Below are positions 42,964 through 52,422 of a stretch of 64,000 nt of DNA, piece by piece (the stretch's first letter is position 1; each line of letters starts with the position of its first letter). The DNA comes from Bacteroidota bacterium. Its GTDB lineage: Bacteria; Bacteroidota; Bacteroidia; UKL13-3. Position numbers and translations under genes: made by a program. Location of the stretch: the NCBI GenBank assembly GCA_027484685.1, contig JAIXSO010000027.1:1-64000 (forward strand), in the 5' to 3' direction. The notes under the pieces are model-generated. The model was not told where the DNA came from. It made no database searches and worked only from the letters and a program-made list of their open reading frames with translations.

Positions 42964-43899
42964 ATGAATACTACCTCTTCATCAAAGTTAACGCTATTAC
43001 AAAGTTGCATTGTTAAAACACTCATTTATTTTGATGTGTTTAGCTACCCCTTAACAGTTGGTGAGTTGTTTAAATATATGCAGATTGAGCTAAAAAATGA
43101 AACGGCATTTTTATTCGAGTTAAATAGCTTATGTGAAAAGCAATTTGTATATAATCTTAATGGATATTATTCGCTAAAAAACCAACATGAACAGGTAGAA
43201 AAAAGGTTAACTGGAAATAAATACGCTGAAACATTTGTTCCAAAAGCATTTAAAAATGCCAAACTAATTGGATCGTTTCCTTTTGTACGAGGTGTTGGCA
43301 TATCTGGCTCTTTATCTAAAGGTTATATGGACGAAAGTGGCGATATTGACTTTTTTATTATTACAGAACCAGAAAGATTATGGATAGCAAGAACCCTATT
43401 AATTTTGTACAAAAAGATATTTTTATTGAATAGTAGAAAATATTTTTGTGTTAATTATTTTATTGATACCAACCATTTGGAAATTCCTGACAAAAACATT
43501 TTTACTGCTACCGAAATTTTAACTTTAATTCCTGCTTATAATTCAAACTTATTTAAAGATTTTTTGGATATAAATAATTGGGCAATGAACTATTTGCCTA
43601 ATAAACCTTTGGCGCAAAATGAAGCTAGTAAAATGAGACATCATTTTATTAAAAATAAAGTGGAAAAAATATTAAACAATAAACTAGGAGATTATTTTGA
43701 TGCTTTGTTTATGAAACTAACACTAAGAAAATGGAAAAGCAAGTTTAAATACATAGAGTCAATTGATTTTGAGCTTGCCATGAGAACACGAAAGTACGTT
43801 TCTAAGCACCATCCACAAGGGTTTCAGCAGCGAGTACTTTCAAAAATTGAAGAGAAAATTAGTGAATTTGAATTTAAAAACAACCTTAAACTAAACTGA
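42964..43899 (+). CDS. Pol-beta-fold nucleotidyltransferase with N-terminal helical domain
   Basis: A 311-aa protein. Residues 10-75 look like a winged-helix or helical region (YFDVFSYPLTVGELF). The nucleotidyltransferase core has SGSLSKG (Gly115, Ser116) and GDIDFFII (Asp127, Asp129), the GS and DxD of the Pol-beta fold. It would transfer a nucleoside monophosphate to a protein or small molecule. Its place between a methyltransferase and a radical SAM enzyme suggests activation or tagging of a pathway intermediate. Function unknown. Confidence 0.75.
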   Translation: MNTTSSSKLTLLQSCIVKTLIYFDVFSYPLTVGELFKYMQIELKNETAFLFELNSLCEKQFVYNLNGYYSLKNQHEQVEKRLTGNKYAETFVPKAFKNAKLIGSFPFVRGVGISGSLSKGYMDESGDIDFFIITEPERLWIARTLLILYKKIFLLNSRKYFCVNYFIDTNHLEIPDKNIFTATEILTLIPAYNSNLFKDFLDINNWAMNYLPNKPLAQNEASKMRHHFIKNKVEKILNNKLGDYFDALFMKLTLRKWKSKFKYIESIDFELAMRTRKYVSKHHPQGFQQRVLSKIEEKISEFEFKNNLKLN

Positions 43900-43906
43900 G
43901 CAAATA

Positions 43907-45361
43907 ATGGCCGATATTTTAATAACACATTCTTATTTACTAAAGTTTGATCCAAAGCAGTTTAAGGCACAACAACCTTATCCGCCTTTAGCTACTTTAT
44001 TTGGCTCTGCAGTTTTACTAAACGAAAATCATAGTTTGGTTTTTCATGACATGATGTTTGCTGATAAAGCAAACGAAATAGAAAAAATTATAACTGAAAA
44101 CAAGCCAAAACACTTTGTTATTTACGATGATGGTTTTAATTATTTAACCAAAATGTGTTTAACCAATATGCGCGATGCTGCTTTTGAAATGGCGAGTATT
44201 GCCAAAAAGTATGGCTGTAAGGTTATTGTTTCTAGCTCTGATTCTACCGACCATAGTCATGATTATTTAAACTCAAATTTTGATTTTGTAATTGTTGGCG
44301 AGGCAGAACAAACCCTGAAGGAATTAATTAATGCATTAGATAATAATTTAGTTGATTATACCGCCATTAATGGATTACGCTTTAAGTTAAACAATGAAAT
44401 AATAGAAACAACTAAACGTGAAAATTTAAAAGATTTAGATTTGTTGCCCATGCCAGCATGGCAATTACTAGATATTAAACCATATAAAACAGCTTGGTTA
44501 AAAAGCAAAGGTTTTTTCTCTATTAACATAGCTACTACGCGCGGTTGTCCTTATAAGTGTAATTGGTGTGCCAAACCAATTTATGGCAATAGGTATAATT
44601 CTCGCTCACCTCAAAATGTGGTGAATGAGTTATTGTTTTTAAAAGCACATTTTGGTTTTGACCATATTTGGTTTTGCGATGATATATTTGGTTTAAAGCC
44701 AAATTGGGTAACAGAGTTTGCAAATTTAATTGAGCAAAATAATTTAAAAATAAAATACAAAATCCAATCTCGGGTTGATTTATTGTTAGAGGAAAGTTTA
44801 GCATCAAATACCAAGGAAACACAAATAGAAGCTTTAGCACGCTCGGGCTGCGATGAAGTTTGGGTTGGAGCAGAAAGTGGCTCGCAAAAAATTTTAGATG
44901 CCATGGATAAAGGTACCAAAATTGAGCAAATAGCAAAAGCAACACAATTAATGAAACAACATCATATAAAACCATGTTTCTTTTTGCAGTTTGGCTATTT
45001 AAATGAAACTTATGATGATATAAAACTAACTTTAAAAATGTTATTTGAACTAATGCCGCATGATATAGGTATTTCAGTTTCATATCCATTACCAGGAACT
45101 AAGTTTTACAATATAGTAAAAGAACAAATGAAAGGGAAAACCAACTGGACTGACTCTGACGAATTAGCCATTATGTTTAATGCCACCTACCCTGCCGACT
45201 TTTATAGAAAGTTACAACGTTTTGTGCATTATAAATTCAGACAAAAACAAGCTTTTCTTGCACTTAAAAACACAGGAAGTATTGCCAAAGGAACTAGTTT
45301 GTTTTATAGATTTCCTCAAACATTATTAGCAGAATGGAGTATAAAAAAGTATGTTAACTAA
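43907..45361 (+). CDS. Cobalamin-binding-type radical SAM enzyme 3
   Basis: A 484-aa enzyme. The B12-type domain (1-145) has PYPPLATLFGSAVL and VIVGEAEQT. The cluster motif is CPYKCNWC (Cys214, Cys218, Cys221), with WFCDDIFG and WVGAESGSQ downstream. It and enzyme 4 share CPYxCxWC, a WFxDDxF segment and WxGAESGSQK, so they form a subgroup apart from enzymes 1 and 2. It overlaps the next methyltransferase gene by 11 nt. Confidence 0.88.
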   Translation: MADILITHSYLLKFDPKQFKAQQPYPPLATLFGSAVLLNENHSLVFHDMMFADKANEIEKIITENKPKHFVIYDDGFNYLTKMCLTNMRDAAFEMASIAKKYGCKVIVSSSDSTDHSHDYLNSNFDFVIVGEAEQTLKELINALDNNLVDYTAINGLRFKLNNEIIETTKRENLKDLDLLPMPAWQLLDIKPYKTAWLKSKGFFSINIATTRGCPYKCNWCAKPIYGNRYNSRSPQNVVNELLFLKAHFGFDHIWFCDDIFGLKPNWVTEFANLIEQNNLKIKYKIQSRVDLLLEESLASNTKETQIEALARSGCDEVWVGAESGSQKILDAMDKGTKIEQIAKATQLMKQHHIKPCFFLQFGYLNETYDDIKLTLKMLFELMPHDIGISVSYPLPGTKFYNIVKEQMKGKTNWTDSDELAIMFNATYPADFYRKLQRFVHYKFRQKQAFLALKNTGSIAKGTSLFYRFPQTLLAEWSIKKYVN

Positions 45362-46145
45362 TGCAAGTTTTGATGCTTTGGCCAATACTTACGATACTGA
45401 TTTTACCCATAGTTTAATTGGTTCCATGCAGCGTAAAGTTGTTTGGAAATTTACCGAAGAGCAATTGATAGGTAAAAAGGAGTTGAGTATTCTTGAAATT
45501 AATTGCGGAACAGGTGAAGATGCTGTATGGCTTGCAAAAAAAGGGCATCAAGTTTTAGCTACAGATATAAGTAAGGATATGGTGGACATTGCAGAGCAAA
45601 AAGCCAATCAACAGCAATTGAAAGTTAAAACAGTGGTATGTAGTTTTTCTGATTTAGAGAATAAGCTAGTTGGTCAAAAATTTGATGTAATTTTCTCCAA
45701 TTTTGGTGGTTTAAATTGTGCCAATGCCAATGAACTAAAGCAGCTCAATATAGATTTTAGCAAATTGTTAAAGCCAAATGGAAAGTTAATTATGGTTTTG
45801 CTTGGCAAAAAATGTTTTCTCGAAAAGTTGTATTTTTTATTTCGTTTTGATTTTAAAAAAATGAACAGGAGGAAAAAGGAAGCATCTGCTTATTTAAGCC
45901 CGGATAATTTTATAAGTACTTGGTATTTTAATTACCAAGAGATTAGAGGATTATTCACCCAATTTAACCTAACTAAAAAAAAGCCTATTGGGTTATTTAT
46001 TCCGCCATCGTATTTAGAACCATTGCTTCAAAAAAATAAACTATTTTTACCCATTATTAAATTATTGGATAAAACTTTTGGTAACATAAGTTTTTTGGCT
46101 AATTATGGTGACCATATTTTTATTACACTAGAAAAGAAACAATGA
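45351..46145 (+). CDS. Class I SAM methyltransferase, UbiE-like
   Basis: A 264-aa protein. Motif I is LEINCGTGEDA (about 46-56), then VLATDISKDMVDIA, then FDVIFSNFGGLN. This is the Methyltransf_11/25 arrangement used for small molecules. The C-terminal 100 residues carry a basic patch (KKMNRRKKEA) and hydrophobic segments, so it may work at the membrane. Overlaps both neighbours (11 nt and 4 nt), so three genes are co-translated. Confidence 0.83.
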   Translation: MLTNASFDALANTYDTDFTHSLIGSMQRKVVWKFTEEQLIGKKELSILEINCGTGEDAVWLAKKGHQVLATDISKDMVDIAEQKANQQQLKVKTVVCSFSDLENKLVGQKFDVIFSNFGGLNCANANELKQLNIDFSKLLKPNGKLIMVLLGKKCFLEKLYFLFRFDFKKMNRRKKEASAYLSPDNFISTWYFNYQEIRGLFTQFNLTKKKPIGLFIPPSYLEPLLQKNKLFLPIIKLLDKTFGNISFLANYGDHIFITLEKKQ

Positions 46146-47527
46146 AAGTAGTACTTACACACGGATATTTTATAAACGAAGATGCCAAGGAGCAAGAAAT
46201 TATGCGCCCTTACATTCCACTTGGTATTTTGTACATATCTGCTTGGTTGCAAAAACACCAATACGATAATGAAATATTCGACTCTACTTTTCAAAGTTTT
46301 GAAAAACAAAAGACATTTATTTTAGCACATAAACCCAATGTAATTGGGCTTTACACTAATTTAATGACTAAACTAAATGTACTGCGTTTAATTCAATTTG
46401 TAAAAAGCGAAGCCAGTTTAAGTCACACCAAAATTGTACTTGGTGGTCCTGAAGTTCGTAACCATGTAAAAAACTTTTTAACCCATGGTGCTGATTATAT
46501 AGTACTTGGCGAAGGTGAAGAAACCATGTTAGAATTGGTTCAGTTTTTAGATGGAAAAACCAATAAAACCATTGAAGAAATAGAAGGAGTTTCGTTTTTA
46601 AATGAAAAGGGTGAAGTGGTTCAAAATAAAGAAAGAGCTAAATTAAAAGAATTAAGTGATTTGCCATTTCCCAACCGCAGTAAAGTTAACCTACAACTTT
46701 ATTTTGATGCTTGGAAACAAAAACATGGAACAAGTGCTATTTCTATTAACACCATGCGAGGCTGCCCTTACAGTTGCAAATGGTGCAGCCGTGCTGTTTA
46801 TGGGCAAAGTTACAGACGCAGAAGTGCAAAAAATGTGGTTGATGAGATAGAATGGATTCAAAGCAATTATGAAGTTGATTCTGTTTGGTTTGTAGATGAT
46901 GTGTTTACAGTGAGCCATAAATGGCTTAAGGAATTTAACGAAGAACTGCAAAGCCGCAATATTTCAATGCCTTACGAGTGCATAACCCGAGCTGATAGAA
47001 TGAACGAAGCCGTAATTTTAGACTTAAAAGCAAGTGGTTGTTTTAGGGTTTGGATTGGTGCAGAAAGTGGTTCGCAAAAAGTAATTGATTTAATGGATAG
47101 GCGTGTAGATGTGAACCAAGTTCGCAATATGATTCAATTGGCTCAATTACATGGAATACAGGCTGGTACTTTTATTATGGTGGGTTATCCTGGCGAAACC
47201 GAAGCCGATATTTTTGAAACAGTCAATCATTTAAAAGTATCAAACCCTGATATTTTTACCATTACAGTAGCTTATCCCATTAAAGGAACGCCACTTTACC
47301 AAGAAGTAGAGGATAGGTTTATTGAAGACTTGCCTTGGGAAACCAGCACTGATAGAGATATTGATTTTAAACGCACCTATTCGCGCAAGTATTATAATTA
47401 TGCAGTAAGTATGATTGTAAACGAGGTAAATGCTTTTAAAGCACAGCAAAAAGGCGAAATTTTAAAAATGACTAAGGCTAAAGTAAAGGCAGTTATTCAA
47501 AGAAGCCGAATGTATTTGGCTAAGTAA
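46142..47527 (+). CDS. Cobalamin-binding-type radical SAM enzyme 4
   Basis: A 461-aa enzyme. The B12-type domain has YIPLGILYISAWLQ, IVLGGPEV and VLGEGEET, again without DxHxxG. The cluster motif is CPYSCKWC (Cys208, Cys212, Cys215), then RRRSAKNVVDEI, then WFVDDVF and WIGAESGSQK. It is the last gene of the block. It is followed by about 100 bp without a gene and then an unrelated lipoprotein, so the operon probably ends here, although no clear terminator hairpin is seen. Confidence 0.88.
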   Translation: MKVVLTHGYFINEDAKEQEIMRPYIPLGILYISAWLQKHQYDNEIFDSTFQSFEKQKTFILAHKPNVIGLYTNLMTKLNVLRLIQFVKSEASLSHTKIVLGGPEVRNHVKNFLTHGADYIVLGEGEETMLELVQFLDGKTNKTIEEIEGVSFLNEKGEVVQNKERAKLKELSDLPFPNRSKVNLQLYFDAWKQKHGTSAISINTMRGCPYSCKWCSRAVYGQSYRRRSAKNVVDEIEWIQSNYEVDSVWFVDDVFTVSHKWLKEFNEELQSRNISMPYECITRADRMNEAVILDLKASGCFRVWIGAESGSQKVIDLMDRRVDVNQVRNMIQLAQLHGIQAGTFIMVGYPGETEADIFETVNHLKVSNPDIFTITVAYPIKGTPLYQEVEDRFIEDLPWETSTDRDIDFKRTYSRKYYNYAVSMIVNEVNAFKAQQKGEILKMTKAKVKAVIQRSRMYLAK

Positions 47528-47626
47528 TAAAGGGCCAATAAAAATTATTGTTAAAAGTAATTACAACGGTTTTTAAAATACAAGTGTTTTAAAATATTTT
47601 CATTACGAATTTTACTTATAAAATAA

Positions 47627-48115
47627 ATGAAACTAACAATTAAAAGTGTCGCTATCTTAATATTTGTGCTATTTATATTACTTTCCATATCATGTAACTA
47701 TCAATCAAAAACCAATACCAATGATATAGAAAATACTAAAAAACTAAAGAAATCAAATCCCGTGGTTTACTTTGAAATTCCCGTTAATGACATGAATAGG
47801 GCTATGTTTTTTTATAAAAATGTTTTCAATTTTGATTTCACTCAGGAGATTGTTGATAGTAATAATATGGCCTTTTTTCCTTTTGAAAGTGAAAACACAG
47901 GTATAAGTGGAGCATTAGCAAAAGGAGCTATTTATAAACCCACCAATGATGGTGTGCTTATATATTTTACAACTGAAAACATAGATAAAACTTTAAAATT
48001 GGCAGTTTTAAAAGGAGGAAAAATTTTATACCATAAAACCAATAATGGAATTGGGTTTGTAGCAGAATTTGAAGATACAGAAGGGAATAGAATAGCCTTA
48101 TATCAAGCAAACTAA
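47627..48115 (+). CDS. Lipoprotein with a VOC (glyoxalase-like) domain
   Basis: A 162-aa protein. Residues 1-23 are a lipoprotein signal with lipobox LSISC (Cys23). The rest is a single VOC module: VVYFEIPVNDMNRAMFFYKN, then GISGALAKG, then GVLIYFTTENIDKTL, then FVAEFEDTEGNRIALYQ. A lipid-anchored VOC protein is less common than a cytoplasmic one; the metal-binding glutamate near the C-terminus (FEDTEGN) is present. Confidence 0.82.
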   Translation: MKLTIKSVAILIFVLFILLSISCNYQSKTNTNDIENTKKLKKSNPVVYFEIPVNDMNRAMFFYKNVFNFDFTQEIVDSNNMAFFPFESENTGISGALAKGAIYKPTNDGVLIYFTTENIDKTLKLAVLKGGKILYHKTNNGIGFVAEFEDTEGNRIALYQAN

Positions 48116-48212
48116 TTTTTGGGGATGCAAAAATATTGTATAAAAAAGTTTTCATGTGCAAAAAAGCAAGAAATGTCAAACTATATTTTAATGGAAAAAG
48201 TATTTTTACAAC

Positions 48213-49082
48213 ATGAGAACAGATACCAAAAACGCTTATCTTGAAGGTATTAACAAGGCGATTGCATTTATTGAAAATAACGCTTCAACTGATATTCAAC
48301 TTAAAGACATTGCTACGCAAGCAAATCTTTCCCAATACCATTTTCATCGGATTTTCAAATCGCTAACAGGCGACACCACAAAAAACTTTTTGACACGACT
48401 TCGACTTGAAAAATCGGCTCTGAAACTTAAACATACACAAACCGACATCGGACAAATTGCTTTTGATTGTGGTTATCAAAATCACGAAACATTTACAAGA
48501 GCATTTAAGGAATATTTTGGGCTGACTCCCTTGGAATATCGCAACGCTATTGCCGAGCTCACAACAAACAAACAAAAGGAGTATGAAAAAGCCAATATTG
48601 ACTTAAATACGCTCCATGTTCAAGGACCTATTATCAAAACAATGCCTGACCTTCATCTTGCATACATTAGGCACACAGGGTCGTACGATAAAGTAGGTAG
48701 TTCATTTCAACGACTCATGTTGTGGGCTGCAACTCATTTGGTATTGAAATTAAAGCCCGTAACTATTGGCATTGTTCACGACAATCCCGACCTAACTGAA
48801 GAACAGCATATTCGTTTTGATGCATGTGTTTTGCTCTCCAAAGAAATAAAGCCGATAGGAGAAATTGCTTATAAAAAAATTGAAGGCGGAAAGTTTGCCG
48901 TGTTTACTTACAAAGGAGCTTATGAAGGCTTTTATCCTGTTTACGACTACATTTATAATGTTTGTTTATTTGATAATAAGTTTGACTTAGCTGACAAGCC
49001 AGCACTCGAATGGTATGTTAAATCGCCACCATTCAATAAACCCGAAAATTTTATAACTGATTTTTACGTTCCGATAAAATAG
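48213..49082 (+). CDS. AraC-family regulator with GyrI-like ligand domain
   Basis: A 289-aa protein. Residues 10-110 hold two AraC helix-turn-helices (DIATQANLSQYHFHRIF and IAFDCGYQNHETFTRAFK). Residues 130-289 are a GyrI-like effector domain (LHLAYIRHTGSYDKVG, then FDACVLL, then GGKFAVFTYKGAYEGF). This Rob/SoxS-like architecture senses small hydrophobic molecules. The two genes downstream (SRPBCC and MGMT-like) are on the same strand with short gaps and are likely co-regulated. Confidence 0.9.
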   Translation: MRTDTKNAYLEGINKAIAFIENNASTDIQLKDIATQANLSQYHFHRIFKSLTGDTTKNFLTRLRLEKSALKLKHTQTDIGQIAFDCGYQNHETFTRAFKEYFGLTPLEYRNAIAELTTNKQKEYEKANIDLNTLHVQGPIIKTMPDLHLAYIRHTGSYDKVGSSFQRLMLWAATHLVLKLKPVTIGIVHDNPDLTEEQHIRFDACVLLSKEIKPIGEIAYKKIEGGKFAVFTYKGAYEGFYPVYDYIYNVCLFDNKFDLADKPALEWYVKSPPFNKPENFITDFYVPIK

Positions 49083-49145
49083 CAAAAAAAGTCAAACAAC
49101 ATTTGAATAAGAAACAGAAATTTGCAAAATAAAAAAACCTTAAAA

Positions 49146-49640
49146 ATGAAAAAAATGATAACTTATTTGCTTGTTTCTGTTGTTGCAATCATTGCAATCG
49201 TATTGATAATTGGGTTGTTTTTGCCCAAAGAAATAACATTTACCAAAACGGCTGTGCTTCATTCTGACGTAAGCAAAGTATTTAACATAGTAACTGATTT
49301 TAAAAATCAAACCACTTGGAGAAATGATGTTAAAGAAATTATCTTAATTGACAATAATACTTGGACAGAAGTTCCCCAAAATGGAACAGCCATTACTTTT
49401 AAAGTAAAGCAGAAAGTAGCAAACGAAATTTTTGAAATTGAAATCGTTGAACCAAAGAGCTTTAACGGATACTGGGTAGGCACTTTTAAGCAAACGAATG
49501 AAAATGAAACGTCCATAGCATTTAAAGAAGTCGTTACCATTTCAAATCCGTTTTTCAGAACATTGTCGTACTTATTTGTAGATTTGAATAAGACAATGGA
49601 CTTATACATTCAAAACTTAAAACTAAAATTAGAAGAATAA
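49146..49640 (+). CDS. SRPBCC-family protein with N-terminal membrane segment
   Basis: From the ATG at 49146 the protein is 164 aa; an upstream TTG at 49122 would add 8 residues. One hydrophobic helix (about 4-25) precedes a START-like SRPBCC domain (VLHSDVSKVFNIVTDFKNQT, then WTEVPQNGTAITF, then FNGYWVGTF), which binds hydrophobic ligands in a deep cavity. It follows the AraC/GyrI regulator by 63 bp and precedes the next gene by 1 bp, so it is an operon member. Confidence 0.8.
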   Translation: MKKMITYLLVSVVAIIAIVLIIGLFLPKEITFTKTAVLHSDVSKVFNIVTDFKNQTTWRNDVKEIILIDNNTWTEVPQNGTAITFKVKQKVANEIFEIEIVEPKSFNGYWVGTFKQTNENETSIAFKEVVTISNPFFRTLSYLFVDLNKTMDLYIQNLKLKLEE

Positions 49641-49641
49641 A

Positions 49642-50094
49642 ATGGCATCAAAAAAGACTTGGCTTGACAAATTGAACGAAAAGAAAGAACCTAAAATAAA
49701 ACACATAGATTTTGATTTTGCTGACATTCCTGCCAACAGCAATATGTATATTGCAACACCGCAAATAATCAACAATTACATTAAACAGATACCAAAAGGA
49801 ACTAAGGTAACAGTTCAAACCATGCGGAAAGACCTTGCTATTGAAAATAGAGCGGACTATACTTGCCCAGTTACAACAGGAATATTTTTACGAATAGTGG
49901 CAGAAGCAAATTTTGAAAAATACCAACAGGCTAATTCATTTAAAGACATCACACCATTTTGGAGAGTGGTAGAACCCAATTCTACTTTATCTAAAAAACT
50001 TACATTTGGGCAAGACTTTATTATTAACCAACAGCAAGCTGAAAAAATATTAAACGAAAATCCTGTTCTTAAAAGGAATAAAACTAAAAGTTAA
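49642..50094 (+). CDS. MGMT-family-like protein
   Basis: A 150-aa protein similar in layout to the short MGMT-family proteins of Bacteroidota: KKTWLDKLNEKKEPK, then INNYIKQIPKGTKVT, then a CPVTTGIF motif, then DITPFWRVVEPN. In real alkyltransferases the reactive cysteine is in PCHRV; here Cys75 in CPVTTG is the only candidate. It may be an alkyltransferase-like DNA-binding protein rather than a repair enzyme. It ends the AraC-SRPBCC-MGMT group. Confidence 0.65.
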   Translation: MASKKTWLDKLNEKKEPKIKHIDFDFADIPANSNMYIATPQIINNYIKQIPKGTKVTVQTMRKDLAIENRADYTCPVTTGIFLRIVAEANFEKYQQANSFKDITPFWRVVEPNSTLSKKLTFGQDFIINQQQAEKILNENPVLKRNKTKS

Positions 50095-50192
50095 TGTTGG
50101 CAAAGAATAACGAGTCGGTTTTTATTTTTTTACTTAAAGCTGTGTTTATAACAATAATTATTGCAATATTCGTATTTTAAAATACTGTATTC

Positions 50193-52418
50193 ATGATAAA
50201 AAAATATTTACCAGCTTTGGCATTAACTTTAGCTACATTTTGGGGTAATGCACAAGTAACTCAAACACATAAATTATCGGCTAATTTAATGCAATTGCTT
50301 AGCAAACCAAACGCTGTAAATAGCAGTAATAAAGCTGTTTTATCAAAAATAAAAGGGGAAACTTTTGTGAGTACTTTAATAAAAGTTACTCCACAAATAA
50401 ATGAAAAAAGCATTACACAATTAGGAGCGTTTATTGGCACAAAAGCGGGTAATATTTGGACTGTTCAAGTTCCTGTTTCGCAATTACAAAAATTTATTGC
50501 CATAACTCAAATTGATTATATTCAACTAGATGAACCCATTGCAAGTAATTTGGATGCAGCTATTAAATCGGCAAGAGCAGATTCTGTGCAAAATGGCATT
50601 AACTTGCCTTTAGCATATTCTGGTAAAGGGGTGGTTGTGGGTATTATTGATGCAGGTTTTGATTATACGCATCCTACATTTTACGATACATCAGGTATCA
50701 ATTTGCGCATAAAACGCGTTTGGGAACAACACAACGATGGCACGCCTCCAGTTGGTTATAATTATGGGAACGAAATAAGTGACAATGCCACCATGTTAGC
50801 CAAAGGTTTTGAAGTAAATAGTTTTTCACACGGCACGCACGTAGGCGGAATAGCTGCAGGTTCGGGCTATGGAACCAATAAAAAATACTGTGGTTTAGCT
50901 TATGAAAGCGATATTGTTATAGTAGGTATTAAACCAGAAAAAACAGAATGGAAAACATCTGGAATGGCCAGTATTTTAGATGGTATGAATTATATTTACA
51001 ACTATGCTAAATCGGTAAATAAACCTGCTGTTGTTAATTTAAGTTGGGGCAATTCAATTGGTCCAAATGATGGTAGTTCATTGTTCAGTCAAGCGTGTAA
51101 TAATATGGTTGGCGAAGGTAAAATATTTGTTTTATCAGCAGGAAATAATGGCGATGAAAATATCCATGTTCAAAAAACGTTTACCAATACCGATACTGCT
51201 TTACATAGCTTCGTTACATTCCCAACCATTAATGGCGAAAAGCGCAATTGGATTGATGTTTGGGGCGAAGTTGGTAAGCAATTTTGTTTAAAAATTAGTT
51301 TGTATAATGGCTCAACTGTGAGCAGTGCAACAACTAATATTTGTTTAAATAATAATACATTAGATACATTTTTAGTTGGCTCAAAAAATGACACTTGTTT
51401 TTTAACCATTACTGCTAAAGCCGCTGATTACAATGGCAAGCCACATATTTTAGTAGATGTATTTAGTAAAACAGCAGATAGGTTTTGTGTAAGTGTATTA
51501 GGACAAAATGGATTGGTACATATGTGGCAAGGTTTTGTAAACGATTATAATGGCTATTATGGAGCCTTTACATCAGGTGGTTTTGCGTGGGGAACCGCAG
51601 GAAATAGTAATTACACTTTAGGCGAAATGGCAAGTACACAATCAGCGATAACGGTGGCTGCTTATGCTTCTAAAATTGCATTTAAAAACTTAGCAGGCTC
51701 TAATCAAAGTTATTCGGGTTACGCTTTTCCGGGTCAAATTACACCGTTTTCAAGTAAAGGTCCTACGGTAGATGGCAGAATTAAGCCAGATATAGCCGCT
51801 CCGGGTATGACCATTGCTTCTGCTGTTAACTCGTTTGATGTTTCTTATTTATTGGGTGGAAGTAATTATGCGCAAAGTGTAGCAAAGTTTACTTTTGCTA
51901 AAAATAACCGCGATTATTATTATGCCGAAGCAAGTGGCACGTCTATGTCATCGCCAATGGTTACAGGCATTGTAGCCTTATTGTTGCAAGCAAACCCTAA
52001 ATTAACTCCTGCATTAATTAAAAACATTATTTTTAAAACAGCCATTACCGATATTTATACCAAACAACCTGTTGATTCAAGCAGATGGGGAGCTGGTAAA
52101 ATTAATGCTTATGCTGCCATTAAACGTACCATTGCTACTATTGGAGTAACTGAACAAAAGTTTATGCAAACTCAAATCAATTTGTTTCCAAATCCTACTT
52201 CGGGCAGTTTTCAGTTGTATTGCGAAGCAACCCAAAACAACGATTTACAAGTAACCATTACCGATATTATGGGCAAAACCATACAACAACGCAATTGGAC
52301 TGCAAGCGCTACCAATAATACGTTAACCATTGATTTAGGAAATGAAAACAAAGGCGTTTATTTTGTGAGTATTGGCAATGGTTTTAACACGGAGGTGCGC
52401 AAAGTATTGGTTTATTAA
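50193..52418 (+). CDS. Subtilisin-like (S8) protease with T9SS tail
   Basis: A 741-aa secreted protease. A signal peptide covers 1-20 (GNAQ), then a propeptide-like region to about 140. The triad is Asp153 (IIDAGFD), His213 (HGTHVGG) and Ser584 (GTSMSSP). Between His and Ser lies a long beta-rich insert (about 290-520). The last 80 residues are a type A T9SS sorting domain (NLFPNPTSG, ITDIMGK, NKGVYFVSIG). It should reach the surface or medium through the type IX system. Confidence 0.92.
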   Translation: MIKKYLPALALTLATFWGNAQVTQTHKLSANLMQLLSKPNAVNSSNKAVLSKIKGETFVSTLIKVTPQINEKSITQLGAFIGTKAGNIWTVQVPVSQLQKFIAITQIDYIQLDEPIASNLDAAIKSARADSVQNGINLPLAYSGKGVVVGIIDAGFDYTHPTFYDTSGINLRIKRVWEQHNDGTPPVGYNYGNEISDNATMLAKGFEVNSFSHGTHVGGIAAGSGYGTNKKYCGLAYESDIVIVGIKPEKTEWKTSGMASILDGMNYIYNYAKSVNKPAVVNLSWGNSIGPNDGSSLFSQACNNMVGEGKIFVLSAGNNGDENIHVQKTFTNTDTALHSFVTFPTINGEKRNWIDVWGEVGKQFCLKISLYNGSTVSSATTNICLNNNTLDTFLVGSKNDTCFLTITAKAADYNGKPHILVDVFSKTADRFCVSVLGQNGLVHMWQGFVNDYNGYYGAFTSGGFAWGTAGNSNYTLGEMASTQSAITVAAYASKIAFKNLAGSNQSYSGYAFPGQITPFSSKGPTVDGRIKPDIAAPGMTIASAVNSFDVSYLLGGSNYAQSVAKFTFAKNNRDYYYAEASGTSMSSPMVTGIVALLLQANPKLTPALIKNIIFKTAITDIYTKQPVDSSRWGAGKINAYAAIKRTIATIGVTEQKFMQTQINLFPNPTSGSFQLYCEATQNNDLQVTITDIMGKTIQQRNWTASATNNTLTIDLGNENKGVYFVSIGNGFNTEVRKVLVY

Positions 52419-52422
52419 TTAA

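Noticed and set aside
44535-45089. 184-aa minus-strand frame
   Set aside because: It is fully antisense to radical SAM enzyme 3, whose motifs are intact, so it is a shadow.
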